Source: Prauserella rugosa (GTDB lineage Bacteria > Actinomycetota > Actinomycetes > Mycobacteriales > Pseudonocardiaceae). Taken from it: 64,000 bases of DNA. The position numbers and the translations under genes were made by a program. Shown piece after piece: positions 52,634 through 61,540 of this stretch (positions are counted from its first letter, which is position 1; the number at the start of each line of letters is the position of its first letter). The notes under the pieces were generated by a model. That model worked only from the letters and a program-made list of their open reading frames with translations. It was not told the origin of the DNA and made no database searches. The stretch lies in NCBI RefSeq assembly GCF_000719975.1, contig NZ_JOIJ01000001.1, positions 372,001-436,000 of the forward strand, given 5' to 3'.

Positions 52634-53868
52634 TGCCCGCTTGTCCCCCACCTTCCCGCTGGTGTAAGCCGATCAACTTTCTCCGGAAGATCGGATTCGT
52701 CGGGAATGATCGCATCGACCACCTCGCCACCTGCGAACGAGCCGGCTCCCATTCCCGCGGCGCCACACACGATAGGCCCGAACGGCGGGAAGAGAGATGA
52801 GCACGCGGCAGCGCCGGTTACACCGCCGATCCACCCGCCACCGAGTTGTCCGGCGGTGCTGGCGACAGCCTTTCCCCAGGTCTGTTCGCCGGTTGCGGCA
52901 TCCGATACTTCGTTGTACACGGTGAGCCCACCGCCGGCCCACGAAATCTTGCCCAGAAGCTTCGCTGCCCGCCGACCCATTGGGCTATCCGGCGTGAGGC
53001 TTCCAGGACTCTTCGTCGCGGCTGATTTCAACCAGTCCGGCACGTGCTGGTGCATTCTGTCGAGCTGTTGGATCTGGGTGCGGTACGTGGTTTCGCTTCC
53101 TTTTGCGCGTGAAAGGTCCTTCATGACCTGGGTTCTTTGCTGTGCAGACAGTCCGTTCAGGCTTAGCGCGCCGGAAGCAATGGCTTGGTAGGTCCTCGAT
53201 GATCCTTCCAGGGAAGAGATCTTCTTCAGAAGGTCAGACCTAGTACTCTCGGTGCTCGCAACCACGTTGAGGGCATGGGATGCTGTCGTGCGACCCATGT
53301 CCCAGGTTCCCTTTACGTCGAACCCCTCGCCAGCGTTCAGAGATTCCCAGAAATCGCTATGTGCTTGTTCCTCTTTCTTGCGCGCTTCGGTGTAAATTTC
53401 AAGGCATGTATTGAAGACTGCCGCTTTTTCATTGAACCCGGCGATCTGCTGATTCCAAGCGGCGCTGTCCGACTTGTAATTTTCTTTCGCTCCCGCGCCC
53501 GAGTAATCGGTCGCCCGCGGCTTCTTCATCGCGGGTTCTTCCGGGCGGATAATTACCGGTCCTTCGACCTTCAGGCCGCCATCGGCAGCTGTCCTGCGCG
53601 CATTCTCCATCTTCTTGTTGACGGCCTCGATGCTCCCGGCGAGGTCGGAGAACGCTTCGGCATACTTGCCACAGGTGGCGCCAAGTTGTTGCGTGTGTTG
53701 AAGGTGAGGGCCCAGCTCCCCTAAGAACGCTTGCGCTGCGCTTCCCTCCCAACTTGAATACGCGATATTTCGCGCGGAGTGGTGTGATTCATCAGCACTG
53801 TCTGCGGTTCGCTTGGCGTTCCGAAGTGCCTGTGCGGCCTCTTCCAGCATGCCGACACTGCCGTTCAC
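52630..53868 (-). CDS. WXG-type T7SS substrate / polymorphic-toxin-like protein
   Basis: 412 residues. The N-terminal 100 are helical with a WEGSAAQAFLGEL motif (WXG at about 40) typical of type VII secretion substrates. A long helical middle follows, then a Gly-rich hydrophobic C-terminal segment (about 340-400: TAGQLGGGWIGGVTGAAACS, then GPIVCGAAGMGAGSFAGGEV) with glycine-zipper character that could insert in membranes. GC is lower than the flanks. GTG start at 53868. Function unproven. Confidence 0.65.
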   Translation of the reverse strand: MNGSVGMLEEAAQALRNAKRTADSADESHHSARNIAYSSWEGSAAQAFLGELGPHLQHTQQLGATCGKYAEAFSDLAGSIEAVNKKMENARRTAADGGLKVEGPVIIRPEEPAMKKPRATDYSGAGAKENYKSDSAAWNQQIAGFNEKAAVFNTCLEIYTEARKKEEQAHSDFWESLNAGEGFDVKGTWDMGRTTASHALNVVASTESTRSDLLKKISSLEGSSRTYQAIASGALSLNGLSAQQRTQVMKDLSRAKGSETTYRTQIQQLDRMHQHVPDWLKSAATKSPGSLTPDSPMGRRAAKLLGKISWAGGGLTVYNEVSDAATGEQTWGKAVASTAGQLGGGWIGGVTGAAACSSLFPPFGPIVCGAAGMGAGSFAGGEVVDAIIPDESDLPEKVDRLTPAGRWGTSGQ

Positions 53869-53922
53869 GGTGGTGTTGATGTGAGCCGGTGTTCCCTGCC
53901 TCCCCCTCTATGCGGCTCAGGA

Positions 53923-54333
53923 CTACGGTTTCGGCGGCGGCGTAGGTGCCGGCGCGGTTTCCGTGGTGGGCTTCGGGCGGTTCTTGTAGTCCTGCTCGTC
54001 CGGTGGAGCTTCTTCAAGCTGTGGCGGAGCTTCAGCGCGCCGCCGCTTGTCGACCTCGTCGGTGGTTTCCACCTTGTGTCGATGCTCGTCTTCCGCTGCC
54101 TGATACTGACCTTCGGCTGTGTTGACGTTTGATGCCATGGCCTGTCCCTGCTGCGCGAGAGCGATTGCGATCTGACCTACTCGTGCCAGGGCTGCGTTCG
54201 CCACGTCGGACGAAAACCCTGCATTGACGGCTTCCGGAAGCTTTTCAGCGACGTCATCCAACGATGAAGATCCGGCTCTGAGGTGGCGGACGATCGATGA
54301 AAGCTGGTCTTCATCGACGCGGATGTCTCCCAT
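53923..54333 (-). CDS. EspC/WXG100-like type VII secretion target
   Basis: 136 residues. The N-terminal ~75 are two helices (VDEDQLSSIVRHLRAGSSSLDDVAEKL, then SDVANAALARVGQIAIALAQQ) like EspC/WXG100-family small proteins. A charged disordered Pro-rich C-terminus follows. ATG 54333 follows AGCGGGGGAACC. It precedes the WXG-type gene in the same operon; the two probably dimerise or are co-secreted. Confidence 0.68.
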   Translation of the reverse strand: MGDIRVDEDQLSSIVRHLRAGSSSLDDVAEKLPEAVNAGFSSDVANAALARVGQIAIALAQQGQAMASNVNTAEGQYQAAEDEHRHKVETTDEVDKRRRAEAPPQLEEAPPDEQDYKNRPKPTTETAPAPTPPPKP

Positions 54334-54351
54334 GGTTCCCCCGCTTTCCTT

Positions 54352-54600
54352 CTACCGTTTCTTGCGTGTCCAGTCTTGGACCGGCGTCCGGTGTCGGGCG
54401 CTCTCGTCGAGCCATCCATTGGCAACTATCGCGTTGGCGCCGCACTCGGATGCGACCGTCTGCAGTCGGTCCAGCCTTACAGCGGTCAGCGACTGGTACG
54501 GCCCGCACGCTTCCCATGCTTCTTCCGGCGTACCGAAAACGAGTAGCAGATTCTCCCCGGGTTTCGTTCCGTGCAGTTCGGCTACGACCTGTCGGTCGCC
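54352..54600 (-). pseudogene. C-terminal part of a broken SAV_915-type gene
   Basis: An open frame of 82 residues (GDRQVVAELHGTK...) in the same frame as the gene upstream and separated from it only by a TAG at 54601-54603. It has no ATG, GTG or TTG start for its first 30 codons. It completes the second domain (FGTPEEAWEACGPYQSLTAVRLD), so it is best read as the rest of one interrupted gene. Confidence 0.6.
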
Positions 54601-55044
54601 CTAACGAGCGGGGCGGGTTGGGATCCATACGACAGGTTCATCCGGGTTTTCCGGAGCCATCGGAGTTATAGGCTCGATCTCGGTCCAGGGAGTTCCGGGA
54701 TACCGAACGCCTGCCGGGTGACGAATGTCGATAGCGAGGAGTGCGGTTGTATCGAGTTCGTTCGCGAAATTGCGGAGCTGTGCCGGTGTGACCGTCGTGT
54801 ACGGTTGTCCGTCGCCGCAGGACTCGGTCAGAAGCAGGACGGTCGTGTACGCCCACAGAGCGACCTCGTTTGTCTTGCCTGTGGTCGACAGCTCGGGCCG
54901 ATTGGCGTCTGGGTCGATAAGCAAATAAACGTACTCGGGTGAGTCGCCCAAGTCCTCGATGAGGATTAGTCGTGCGCGATCGTACTCATGGAGTGCTGCA
55001 ATCGACCGTGTTCCGCCCCTCGTCACAGTTTCCCAGTGCACCAT
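54601..55044 (-). CDS. SAV_915/SseB-like protein, N-terminal part (ends at in-frame amber)
   Basis: 147 residues from ATG 55044. Contains one SAV_915/SseB-like domain (EVALWAYTTVLLLTESCGDGQPY). A second begins at EPVVWIPTRPAR and is cut by TAG. Reading through TAG gives a 230-residue two-domain protein. It lies at the head of the 50.4-55 kb operon. It is either a recent nonsense mutation or a functional short protein. Confidence 0.6.
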   Translation of the reverse strand: MVHWETVTRGGTRSIAALHEYDRARLILIEDLGDSPEYVYLLIDPDANRPELSTTGKTNEVALWAYTTVLLLTESCGDGQPYTTVTPAQLRNFANELDTTALLAIDIRHPAGVRYPGTPWTEIEPITPMAPENPDEPVVWIPTRPAR

Positions 55045-55128
55045 TCGAGCCGTGGCTCAGCAAGCCGCTTCGGCAGCTGAGGTCGGACGGCCATGCCATA
55101 TTCGTGCCGTCGCCTGACCCAGCCGCCG

Positions 55129-57714
55129 CTACTCGCGCGCGAGGTCGGCGAACCGGCTGTAGTGCAACTGGTGAGCGACGGCGATCGTGCTCGTCGGACC
55201 GGCACGGTGCTTGCCCAGGATCAAGTCCGCCTCGCCTGCGCGCGGGTCGTCCTGTTCGAACGCGTCGGGCCGGTGGATCAGCATGACGATGTCGGCGTCC
55301 TGCTCCAGCGAACCGGACTCACGAAGGTCGGCCAGCATGGGGCGCTTGTCCGTCCGCTGTTCCGGACCACGGTTCAGCTGACTGATCGCCACCACGGGCA
55401 CCTCGAGTTCCTTCGCCAGCAGCTTCAGCTGCCGGGAGAACTCCGACACTTCCTGCTGACGCGATTCGACCCGCTTACCGGACGTCATCAGCTGCATGTA
55501 GTCGACGACGATGAGCTTCAGGTCGTTGCGCTGCTTGAGCCGCCGCGCCTTCGCGCGGATCTCCATCATCGTCAGGTTCGGTGAGTCGTCGACGAACAGC
55601 GGCGCCTCGCTGATCTCGCTCATCCGGCGCGCCAACCGGGTCCAGTCGTCGTCCGACATCCGCCCACCGCGCATGTCGGCCAACCGGATCCGCGCCTCGG
55701 CCGACAGCATGCGCATGACGATCTCGGTGCGGCTCATCTCGAGCGAGAAGATCGCGCTGGTCATGCCGTGCTTGATCGAGCACGACCGGGCGAAATCGAG
55801 ACCCAGGGTCGAGTTGTGCGTCGGGATCATCGACCGGCCCGCGAGGTACAGGTGGTCGTCGGCGCTGACCTCGACACACCGCACCGGAACGCTGTCGATC
55901 GGCCGCACGTCCACGACGTAGCGCGGCGTGGGCCGCGGACGACGGCCGGTCATGCGTTCCTTGTGCAGCAGGTGCTTGCGCTGCAACCAGAAGACGCGGT
56001 CGTGCGTGGTGAAGTTCAGCGTGTACGCGGTCGACGACGCCTCCGTGCGGCCCCGCACCCGCTTCGTCGTCCACGAGCACCGGTAGCCGAGGCTGACGAT
56101 CAGCTCGTAGACGTCGGTGGCCAGCCGGCGGTCGGTGACAGAGAACTGCACCCCGCCCGACCCGCTGACGGTGCCGTCGGTGTCGAGCAGTCCCGCCAGC
56201 AGCGCGCGCCGCTGGTACACCGAACCACGCAGGTACTCGGCCGGCACGTGCTTGTTGCCGAGCACCCCGAGCGACCGCAGCACTGCCTGGACGGTTCCGT
56301 GGTGGTTCCGGCACTCCTGACACTGCTGGAGACCCGACGAGGGACGGCCGCAGTCGGGGCAGGTCGGTGCGGGAACCGGAGCCGACACGAACCGTGCCTT
56401 GCCACCGCACGAGCGGCCGCAGGTCCGGACCTCGCTGCTGCGCGGGACGAACGGCTCACCGCACACCGTGCACGACCGGTACTCGACCGGATCCGGAGTC
56501 GGGAAGCGGAGGGAGTAGGCGTAGGTGCCGCGCCGGGGGCAGTACAGGTCCGCCTCGGCCTCGAGGTAGGTGATGATCTCCGGGTCGGCGGTGGTGAAGC
56601 GTGCGCCGTCGGAGTGGCCGTCGCCGAGCCAGGCGCCGAGCGCGTACGGGTGCAGCGGCAGGTCGCGTTCGGGCAGCTCCAACGGCTGGGCCAGCCGCAC
56701 GGAGTGGTTCACGCGCCCGTCGGCGGTGTCGCAGCGGACGGTGTCGGCGAGTTCGGCGGTGGTCCGGACCTCGGCGGGGCCGCGGACCCGGCGGCTCGCG
56801 CGGGTGTCGGTCAGCCATTGGTGCTCGGCGTCGGCGACGATCGTCGAACCGTCGGAGAACTCGACCTCGTAGCAGGGTCGTCCGTGCATGACGTCGGTCG
56901 CGGCGACCACGGTGGTGGGCGTGCCGTCGGAGCCGATCAGCCGGTCGCCCGGCTGCACCTGCCCCATGGTCGTCCAGCCGTCGGGCGTCGGCAGCGGGGT
57001 GTCGAGTGCGAGCGCCTTACCGACGCCCGGGCGGGCGGCGACGATGATCATCTGACCGGGGTGCAGACCGTTGGTCACCTCGTCCAGATCGGCGAAGCCG
57101 GTGGGGATGCCCTGCGCGTCGCCGCCGCGGGAGGCGATCGCGTCGATCTCGTCCATCGTCGGCTGGAGGAGTTCCTCCAGCGGGACGTAGTCCTCGCTGG
57201 TGCGGCGCTCGGTCACCTCGTAGATGGCGGCCTGCGCGCGGTCGACGACCTCGTTGATGTCGCCGCCGTCGGTGTTGTCGGCGCCGTAGCCGTACTGCAC
57301 GATGCGCGTACCCGCTTCGACGAGCCTGCGCAGCACCGCCTTCTCGGCGACGATCTGCGCGTAGAACCCGGCGTTCGCCGCGGTCGGCACCGTCGCGATG
57401 AGCGTGTGCAGATACGGCGCGCCGCCCACCCGCGCCAGTTCGCCGCGGCGCTCCAACTCGGCCGACACCGTGATCGGGTCGGCGGGCTCGCCGCGGCCGT
57501 AGAGGTCGAGCACGCAGTCGTACACGGCCTGGTGTTTGGGGAGGTAGAAGTCGCCGGGACGCAGGACCTCCACGACGTCGGCGATCGCGTCCTTCGACAG
57601 CAGCATGCCTCCGAGCACGGACTGCTCGGCCTTGGTGTCCTGCGGCGGCTGGCGTTCGAACGTGCCGTTCTCGCCGCCGGCCAGGTCCGAGCCGCGGTCG
57701 TCGGTGATCGCCAC
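55129..57714 (-). CDS. dnaB: Replicative DNA helicase DnaB, with intein
   Basis: 861 residues from GTG 57714 (GTG 57726 is an alternative; GGGAGG is better placed for the former). The extein is 460 residues: N-terminal domain (PPQDTKAEQSVLGGMLLSKD), linker, and RecA-like domain with Walker A PGVGK interrupted by the intein and resumed at STLGLDF, Walker B LIVVDYMQLM and the C-terminal HRPDAFEQDDPRAGEADLI. The 401-residue intein must be spliced out for helicase activity. DnaA boxes lie upstream. Confidence 0.95.
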   Translation of the reverse strand: MAITDDRGSDLAGGENGTFERQPPQDTKAEQSVLGGMLLSKDAIADVVEVLRPGDFYLPKHQAVYDCVLDLYGRGEPADPITVSAELERRGELARVGGAPYLHTLIATVPTAANAGFYAQIVAEKAVLRRLVEAGTRIVQYGYGADNTDGGDINEVVDRAQAAIYEVTERRTSEDYVPLEELLQPTMDEIDAIASRGGDAQGIPTGFADLDEVTNGLHPGQMIIVAARPGVGKALALDTPLPTPDGWTTMGQVQPGDRLIGSDGTPTTVVAATDVMHGRPCYEVEFSDGSTIVADAEHQWLTDTRASRRVRGPAEVRTTAELADTVRCDTADGRVNHSVRLAQPLELPERDLPLHPYALGAWLGDGHSDGARFTTADPEIITYLEAEADLYCPRRGTYAYSLRFPTPDPVEYRSCTVCGEPFVPRSSEVRTCGRSCGGKARFVSAPVPAPTCPDCGRPSSGLQQCQECRNHHGTVQAVLRSLGVLGNKHVPAEYLRGSVYQRRALLAGLLDTDGTVSGSGGVQFSVTDRRLATDVYELIVSLGYRCSWTTKRVRGRTEASSTAYTLNFTTHDRVFWLQRKHLLHKERMTGRRPRPTPRYVVDVRPIDSVPVRCVEVSADDHLYLAGRSMIPTHNSTLGLDFARSCSIKHGMTSAIFSLEMSRTEIVMRMLSAEARIRLADMRGGRMSDDDWTRLARRMSEISEAPLFVDDSPNLTMMEIRAKARRLKQRNDLKLIVVDYMQLMTSGKRVESRQQEVSEFSRQLKLLAKELEVPVVAISQLNRGPEQRTDKRPMLADLRESGSLEQDADIVMLIHRPDAFEQDDPRAGEADLILGKHRAGPTSTIAVAHQLHYSRFADLARE
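55813..57015 (-). mobile_element. DnaB intein with LAGLIDADG endonuclease and zinc-ribbon insert
   Basis: In-frame 1203-base insertion after GVGK, before STLG. Splicing block A starts ALALDTPLPTPDGW (Ala at position 1), and the end is PTHN followed by Ser. Two dodecapeptide endonuclease motifs are seen: LGAWLGDGHSDG and RALLAGLLDTDGTV. Between them lies a CTVC/CGRSC and CPDC/CQEC pair that looks like a zinc ribbon. Homing activity is plausible as both motifs keep the acidic residue. Confidence 0.9.
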
Positions 57715-57726
57715 CGGTGTGGGCAC

Positions 57727-58324
57727 CTCCCTTTGTCGGTTCCGGTCCGTTCCTGCGTGTCCCTATGCGTGCTTGTGCGTCCGCCCACCCGCCTCGGCAG
57801 CGGCACGCCCGGCGATCCGGGTTGCGCGGCTCGAACAGGGTCGAACGTGAGTTCGAAGTATACCGCGACTCCGGCCCGGCGGGTCGTCATCGACGGCGGC
57901 GTTTCGTCGTGTTCCGCCCCACGCGTGGCGTCGTTCGTGGAGCTCGTTCGCGGGCGACGCTAGATCGCTCGGACAGCGCATTGCAATCGGGCCTGGGGAC
58001 CGGTGCCGACCCGAATGTGTATCGCCTGTGGATGAGTGGGCTGAACCAGTCACAGGGGGCGATCATCCTGTGTACAAACTGGGGACATGGTCACCCGCGC
58101 GAGCTAAATTCCCAGGTCAAGGCCTGTGGGTAGCCTGTGGACAACTTTGTTCGTCACATCCCCGGCGTGTCGCGCGAAACTGCTCCGTCGGCGTGTCGCG
58201 ACCCCGCCCACGCGGAGCGATCACCGGATCACGTTGTGGATCTTCGGGGTGTGCGCGCCGTAGCCGGTGTCGCCCAGCGCTGCGGCATTCGGATGATCGA
58301 CGTACGCGCGTGGATCACCGATCG
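57727..58324. other. dnaB-espG intergenic region
   Basis: 598 bases with no credible gene. It contains three DnaA-box-like sites on the minus strand (58027-58144) and presumably the dnaB promoter. The remainder (57727-57960 and 58160-58324) shows nothing definite. Confidence 0.55.
58027..58144 (-). promoter_or_regulatory. Three DnaA-box-like sites upstream of dnaB
   Basis: On the minus strand: TCATCCACA at 58035-58027, TTGTACACA at 58077-58069 and exact TTGTCCACA at 58144-58136. The first two have one mismatch. All face dnaB, 300-430 bases upstream of its start. Confidence 0.6.
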
Positions 58325-59116
58325 TCAGGCCCCGAGGGTGGACTGAGCCTCCCGGAGCCGGGAGCCCAGCAGTGCGGACGTCGCGGGCGCCGCGGACAAC
58401 ATCGGCTCGCCGGTGCCGGCCGTCTCCTCCACGAGCCACCGGCCTTCGTCGGTGTCGACGTAACTCACCGGACGTTCGGCACGTCGCCGATGCCCGGACC
58501 GGTGCCGCGTCGCGACGTACAGCTGCCCACCCCCGTGTCGTTCGAGCCCGATGAGCCGCTTGAACTCGGCCACGTCCCGTTCCGACGCGCTCGGGGTCTC
58601 GGAACGCATCACCGAGAAGTGGTCCTCATTCGACGTGTCGTTGCCCCTGCCCTCGATGGCGCTCTTCGGAACCGCGATCGTGCGCCCACTCGCGGTCGTC
58701 CACGGCGGCAGCTGCGCGAGGAAGGACTCCAGCAGCTGCGCCGCGGGCACGCTGGCCACCGCGACGGCACCGGCGTCGGTGTTGTGCACCAGCGTGAAGC
58801 CCTCACCACGACCGCTTCCCGCGAACACCGTGAGGTTCACGGGGGCGCCCTCGACGATAGCGGTGATCCATCCGTAGTACTCCAGTTCCGGATGGGCGAT
58901 CGCCTCGACGGTCGCCAACAGGTCCGGATGCACCCCGCCGTCGCCGGCCAGCCCCGCTCCGGCCAGCTCGGCGTGAACGTCGGCGTCGATCCGTTGCAGC
59001 GCCTCGCGGCTGTACCAGGTGGCGCCCTTCTCGAGCGTGGGATGCGGCTCGCTGCCCGCGTGGTGCAGGAGGCGGACGAGAGTTCTCGTTCGGAGGGTCA
59101 CCTGGTTCTCGAGCAC
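58325..59116 (-). CDS. ESX secretion-associated protein EspG family
   Basis: 263 residues. EspG proteins are cytoplasmic chaperones for PE/PPE substrates of type VII secretion. Visible: HPELEYYGWITAIVEGAPVNLTVFAG, LVHNTDAGAVAVASVPAAQLLESFLAQLP and the C-terminal RHGGGQLYVATRH with RPVSYVDTDEGRWLVEE. GTG start at 59116. It is followed on the same strand side by PPE-like and PE-like genes, its likely clients. No ESX core genes (EccA-E) are in the window. Confidence 0.88.
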   Translation of the reverse strand: MLENQVTLRTRTLVRLLHHAGSEPHPTLEKGATWYSREALQRIDADVHAELAGAGLAGDGGVHPDLLATVEAIAHPELEYYGWITAIVEGAPVNLTVFAGSGRGEGFTLVHNTDAGAVAVASVPAAQLLESFLAQLPPWTTASGRTIAVPKSAIEGRGNDTSNEDHFSVMRSETPSASERDVAEFKRLIGLERHGGGQLYVATRHRSGHRRRAERPVSYVDTDEGRWLVEETAGTGEPMLSAAPATSALLGSRLREAQSTLGA

Positions 59117-59278
59117 GGGGTTCTGCCTTCTCGGGAGCCGCCGACGGGGCGGAGTGCTGGGGTGGGTGTTGCGCCTGCCGGGACCGCGAGAGATCGGGCC
59201 GCCGCCGGTGAAGGTACGCGGCGACGGCCCGATCGTCGTCGATGTCGCGGGATTCGTGACCCGGCCGGATGGCTGGCG

Positions 59279-60784
59279 TTACTCGCCGATGACCGGAGGG
59301 GCGGTCTTCTGGTCGGTGCCGAAGAGTTCGTGCCCGTCCTCGTCGATCATGAACTTGCGCTGGTGTTCCTCGTCCTCCTCGCCGGGCTGCCCGCGGCCCA
59401 TGGCGCCGCCCATCGGCATCATGCCCGCACCACGGCCACCCATGGCGCCACCACGTGCGGCACCGGCCGCACCCGCAGCGCCCGCGCCACCTGCGGCACC
59501 GGAGCCCGAACCGCCGGCACCGGTCGCGCCACCGGCTCCCGCCGCGCCGCCTGCGCCCATGGCACCTGCGGCTCCGCCGAGCCCACCGGCCCCTGCGCCG
59601 GGGCCGAACGCGACGCCGCCACCGGGTCCGAACCCGCCGGCGCCGGAGCCCGAGCCCGGGCCGGTGCCCAGCCCGCCGTTCGGCGCGTAGCCAGGGCCGC
59701 TGTAGTGGGGGCCGCCGGGGTAGGTGCCCTTCGGCGTGCTCGGGTCGGTGAGCCCGGACGAACTCGTGTCGTCGTTGGGGCCTGGCCCGTTCGGCCACGG
59801 GTAGTTCGGGTCGTTCGGGTTCGGCAGCGGCAGCGACGGGTAGTTCGGGTACGACGGCGATCCGTTCCCGCCGTCACCGTTCGGGCCGTCGCCCGGGCCG
59901 CGGGGGACGTCGACCCGCGGAGGGTCGGCGATGACATCCGGCCGGGAACCGGAACCACCGCCAGAGCCGCCGCCGGAATCGCCGGGACCGGTGCCGCCGG
60001 GGTTTCCCCCACCGGGATAGCCGCCACCGCCCGGGTATCCCCCGCCACCCGGATAGTTGCCGCCGCCGCCGGGAGTGGTTCCGCCAGGGCCGGTGCCGTG
60101 ACCCCCGTCGGAGTAGCCGCCGTCCAACTCGCGCGGATCGGACACGCGCCCACTGCTGTCGACGGCGTTGCCGCTGACCGAGACGTCGCCGAACCCGCCC
60201 TGCATCGTGCTGAACTGCGGCATCGCGCTGGCGTGCATGGCGCTCGCGTCGCTGTAGGCGTTGAAGGCGTTGACGTTGGCCTGGGCCTTGGCGTTGTACT
60301 CGGCGATCTTCTTGTCGAGGTCGGTTCCCCAGAACTGGATGTCGTTCCAGAAGTCGCTCTGCGGCGCCTCGGCAGGCAACGGCTGCACCGCGGACTTGAC
60401 CTTTTCGAACGCACTGGTCTGGCCCTGCAGCACCGCGTCGCTCTTGCCGAGGTTGGTGCTGGCGTCGTCCATCCAGACCTTCAGCGGGTTGGCGCCCATG
60501 CGCGCGCTCGCCGAGCCCTCGCCGGTCCAGGCGTTGTTCATCTTCGCGTCGAGCGCGGCGATCTGCTCGATGCGCTGGTTGTACCGCTGACGCAGCACCG
60601 TGCTGGCCTGCTGGCCGTTCACCAGGGATTCGGTGCCCGCCCCACTCATGATCGCCTCGTAGATCTGCGGTGCGCTGATACCGCCGAGCTGGCTCTCGGG
60701 CGTGCCCTGGTGGTTGGCCTGGTGCCGGGCGACGCCGCTGGCGACACCTTCGGCGACGATGGGAACGAGGAACGGCATCACCAT
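59279..60784 (-). CDS. PPE-like type VII secretion substrate with Gly/Pro-rich tail
   Basis: 501 residues. The helical N-terminal ~175 resemble a PPE/WXG domain (QRYNQRIEQIAALDAKMNNAWTGEGSAS, with a WTG turn). The tail (190-490) is low-complexity Gly/Pro/Ala/Ser with GGYPGGG and GAGGA repeats and a short acidic C-terminus (FMIDEDGHELFGT). ATG 60784 is one base from the preceding PE-like stop, so the two are coupled. Probable EspG client. Confidence 0.8.
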   Translation of the reverse strand: MVMPFLVPIVAEGVASGVARHQANHQGTPESQLGGISAPQIYEAIMSGAGTESLVNGQQASTVLRQRYNQRIEQIAALDAKMNNAWTGEGSASARMGANPLKVWMDDASTNLGKSDAVLQGQTSAFEKVKSAVQPLPAEAPQSDFWNDIQFWGTDLDKKIAEYNAKAQANVNAFNAYSDASAMHASAMPQFSTMQGGFGDVSVSGNAVDSSGRVSDPRELDGGYSDGGHGTGPGGTTPGGGGNYPGGGGYPGGGGYPGGGNPGGTGPGDSGGGSGGGSGSRPDVIADPPRVDVPRGPGDGPNGDGGNGSPSYPNYPSLPLPNPNDPNYPWPNGPGPNDDTSSSGLTDPSTPKGTYPGGPHYSGPGYAPNGGLGTGPGSGSGAGGFGPGGGVAFGPGAGAGGLGGAAGAMGAGGAAGAGGATGAGGSGSGAAGGAGAAGAAGAARGGAMGGRGAGMMPMGGAMGRGQPGEEDEEHQRKFMIDEDGHELFGTDQKTAPPVIGE

Positions 60785-60785
60785 G

Positions 60786-61229
60786 TCAGCTCACCCCGCT
60801 TCCGGCGTTGCCGACGTTCTGCAGCGCCTGGTCCTCGCTGGCCTGGATGGCTTCCTTGGCCTGCCGCAGTGCCTCGACGTACTGCTTGACGTGTTGGGCC
60901 ATCGCCTCGGTCTGGGCCCGCAGGGCGTGGCCCGCGGGGTTGGCCGCCTTGACGAACGTGGCGCTCGCAGGCTCGTTACCGGGCGGCAGCACGCCTGCGA
61001 TCCGTTCGGCTTCCACGAGGTCGAGCGTCAGCTCGGCGTAGAGGTCCTCCCACTGCTGCAGGACGGCGTCGACCTCCTCCGGCGTGAACTCGTAGCCGCC
61101 GCCACCGCCCGCGCCACCGGAGCTACCCCGGCCTGCGCCGGCCGCTGCAGCCGCCCCGTCCTTGGCCGCCCGCGCCGCGACCTTGATCGGCGGCATCGGC
61201 ATCAGGCCGCCGCCCAGGAAGTTCGTCAT
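60786..61229 (-). CDS. PE-like/WXG100-like small protein
   Basis: 147 residues. Short Gly/Ala-rich N-terminus, then a two-helix hairpin (EEVDAVLQQWEDLYAELTLDLVEAERIAGV and LRAQTEAMAQHVKQYVEALRQAKEAI) typical of PE or WXG100 partners. ATG 61229 (MTNFLGGGL) is chosen over a longer frame. Directly upstream of, and coupled to, the PPE-like gene. Confidence 0.78.
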   Translation of the reverse strand: MTNFLGGGLMPMPPIKVAARAAKDGAAAAAGAGRGSSGGAGGGGGYEFTPEEVDAVLQQWEDLYAELTLDLVEAERIAGVLPPGNEPASATFVKAANPAGHALRAQTEAMAQHVKQYVEALRQAKEAIQASEDQALQNVGNAGSGVS

Positions 61230-61483
61230 CCACCGGATCCTTTCCCTCGGCCCCCAGTGCGGAGTCCGCTCCGCTCGCCTCCGGCAGAGATCGCCCACCA
61301 AGGGCGGTACTCGTGCCGACAACTAGGACGATTCCGGCCGCACAAAGGTTTCCCGCGCCCGCGAAAATGTTGGTCACGAGTGGGACCCGAGCCGGTGACG
61401 TGCGGGTTTCGGCGAGTACGCGCGCAATTTCACCCGCGTGGGCGGGAGCCGTTCGGAGGCGTGGGTGGTGTCCGGGAAGACGA

Positions 61484-61521
61484 AAGCGGCGGGCCCTCCC
61501 GAGTGGGAGGACCCGCCGCTT
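61484..61521 (-). terminator. Terminator after rplI
   Basis: A 17-bp stem (61484-61500 with 61505-61521, one mismatch) and GAGT loop, 20 bases after the rplI stop. Confidence 0.85.
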
Positions 61522-61540
61522 CGGGTCGAACCGGCCGTGC

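Noticed and set aside
54311..54628. 105-codon frame on the minus strand
   Set aside because: It is in a different frame from the SAV_915-like sequence, is Arg-rich without domains and overlaps the EspC-like gene start.
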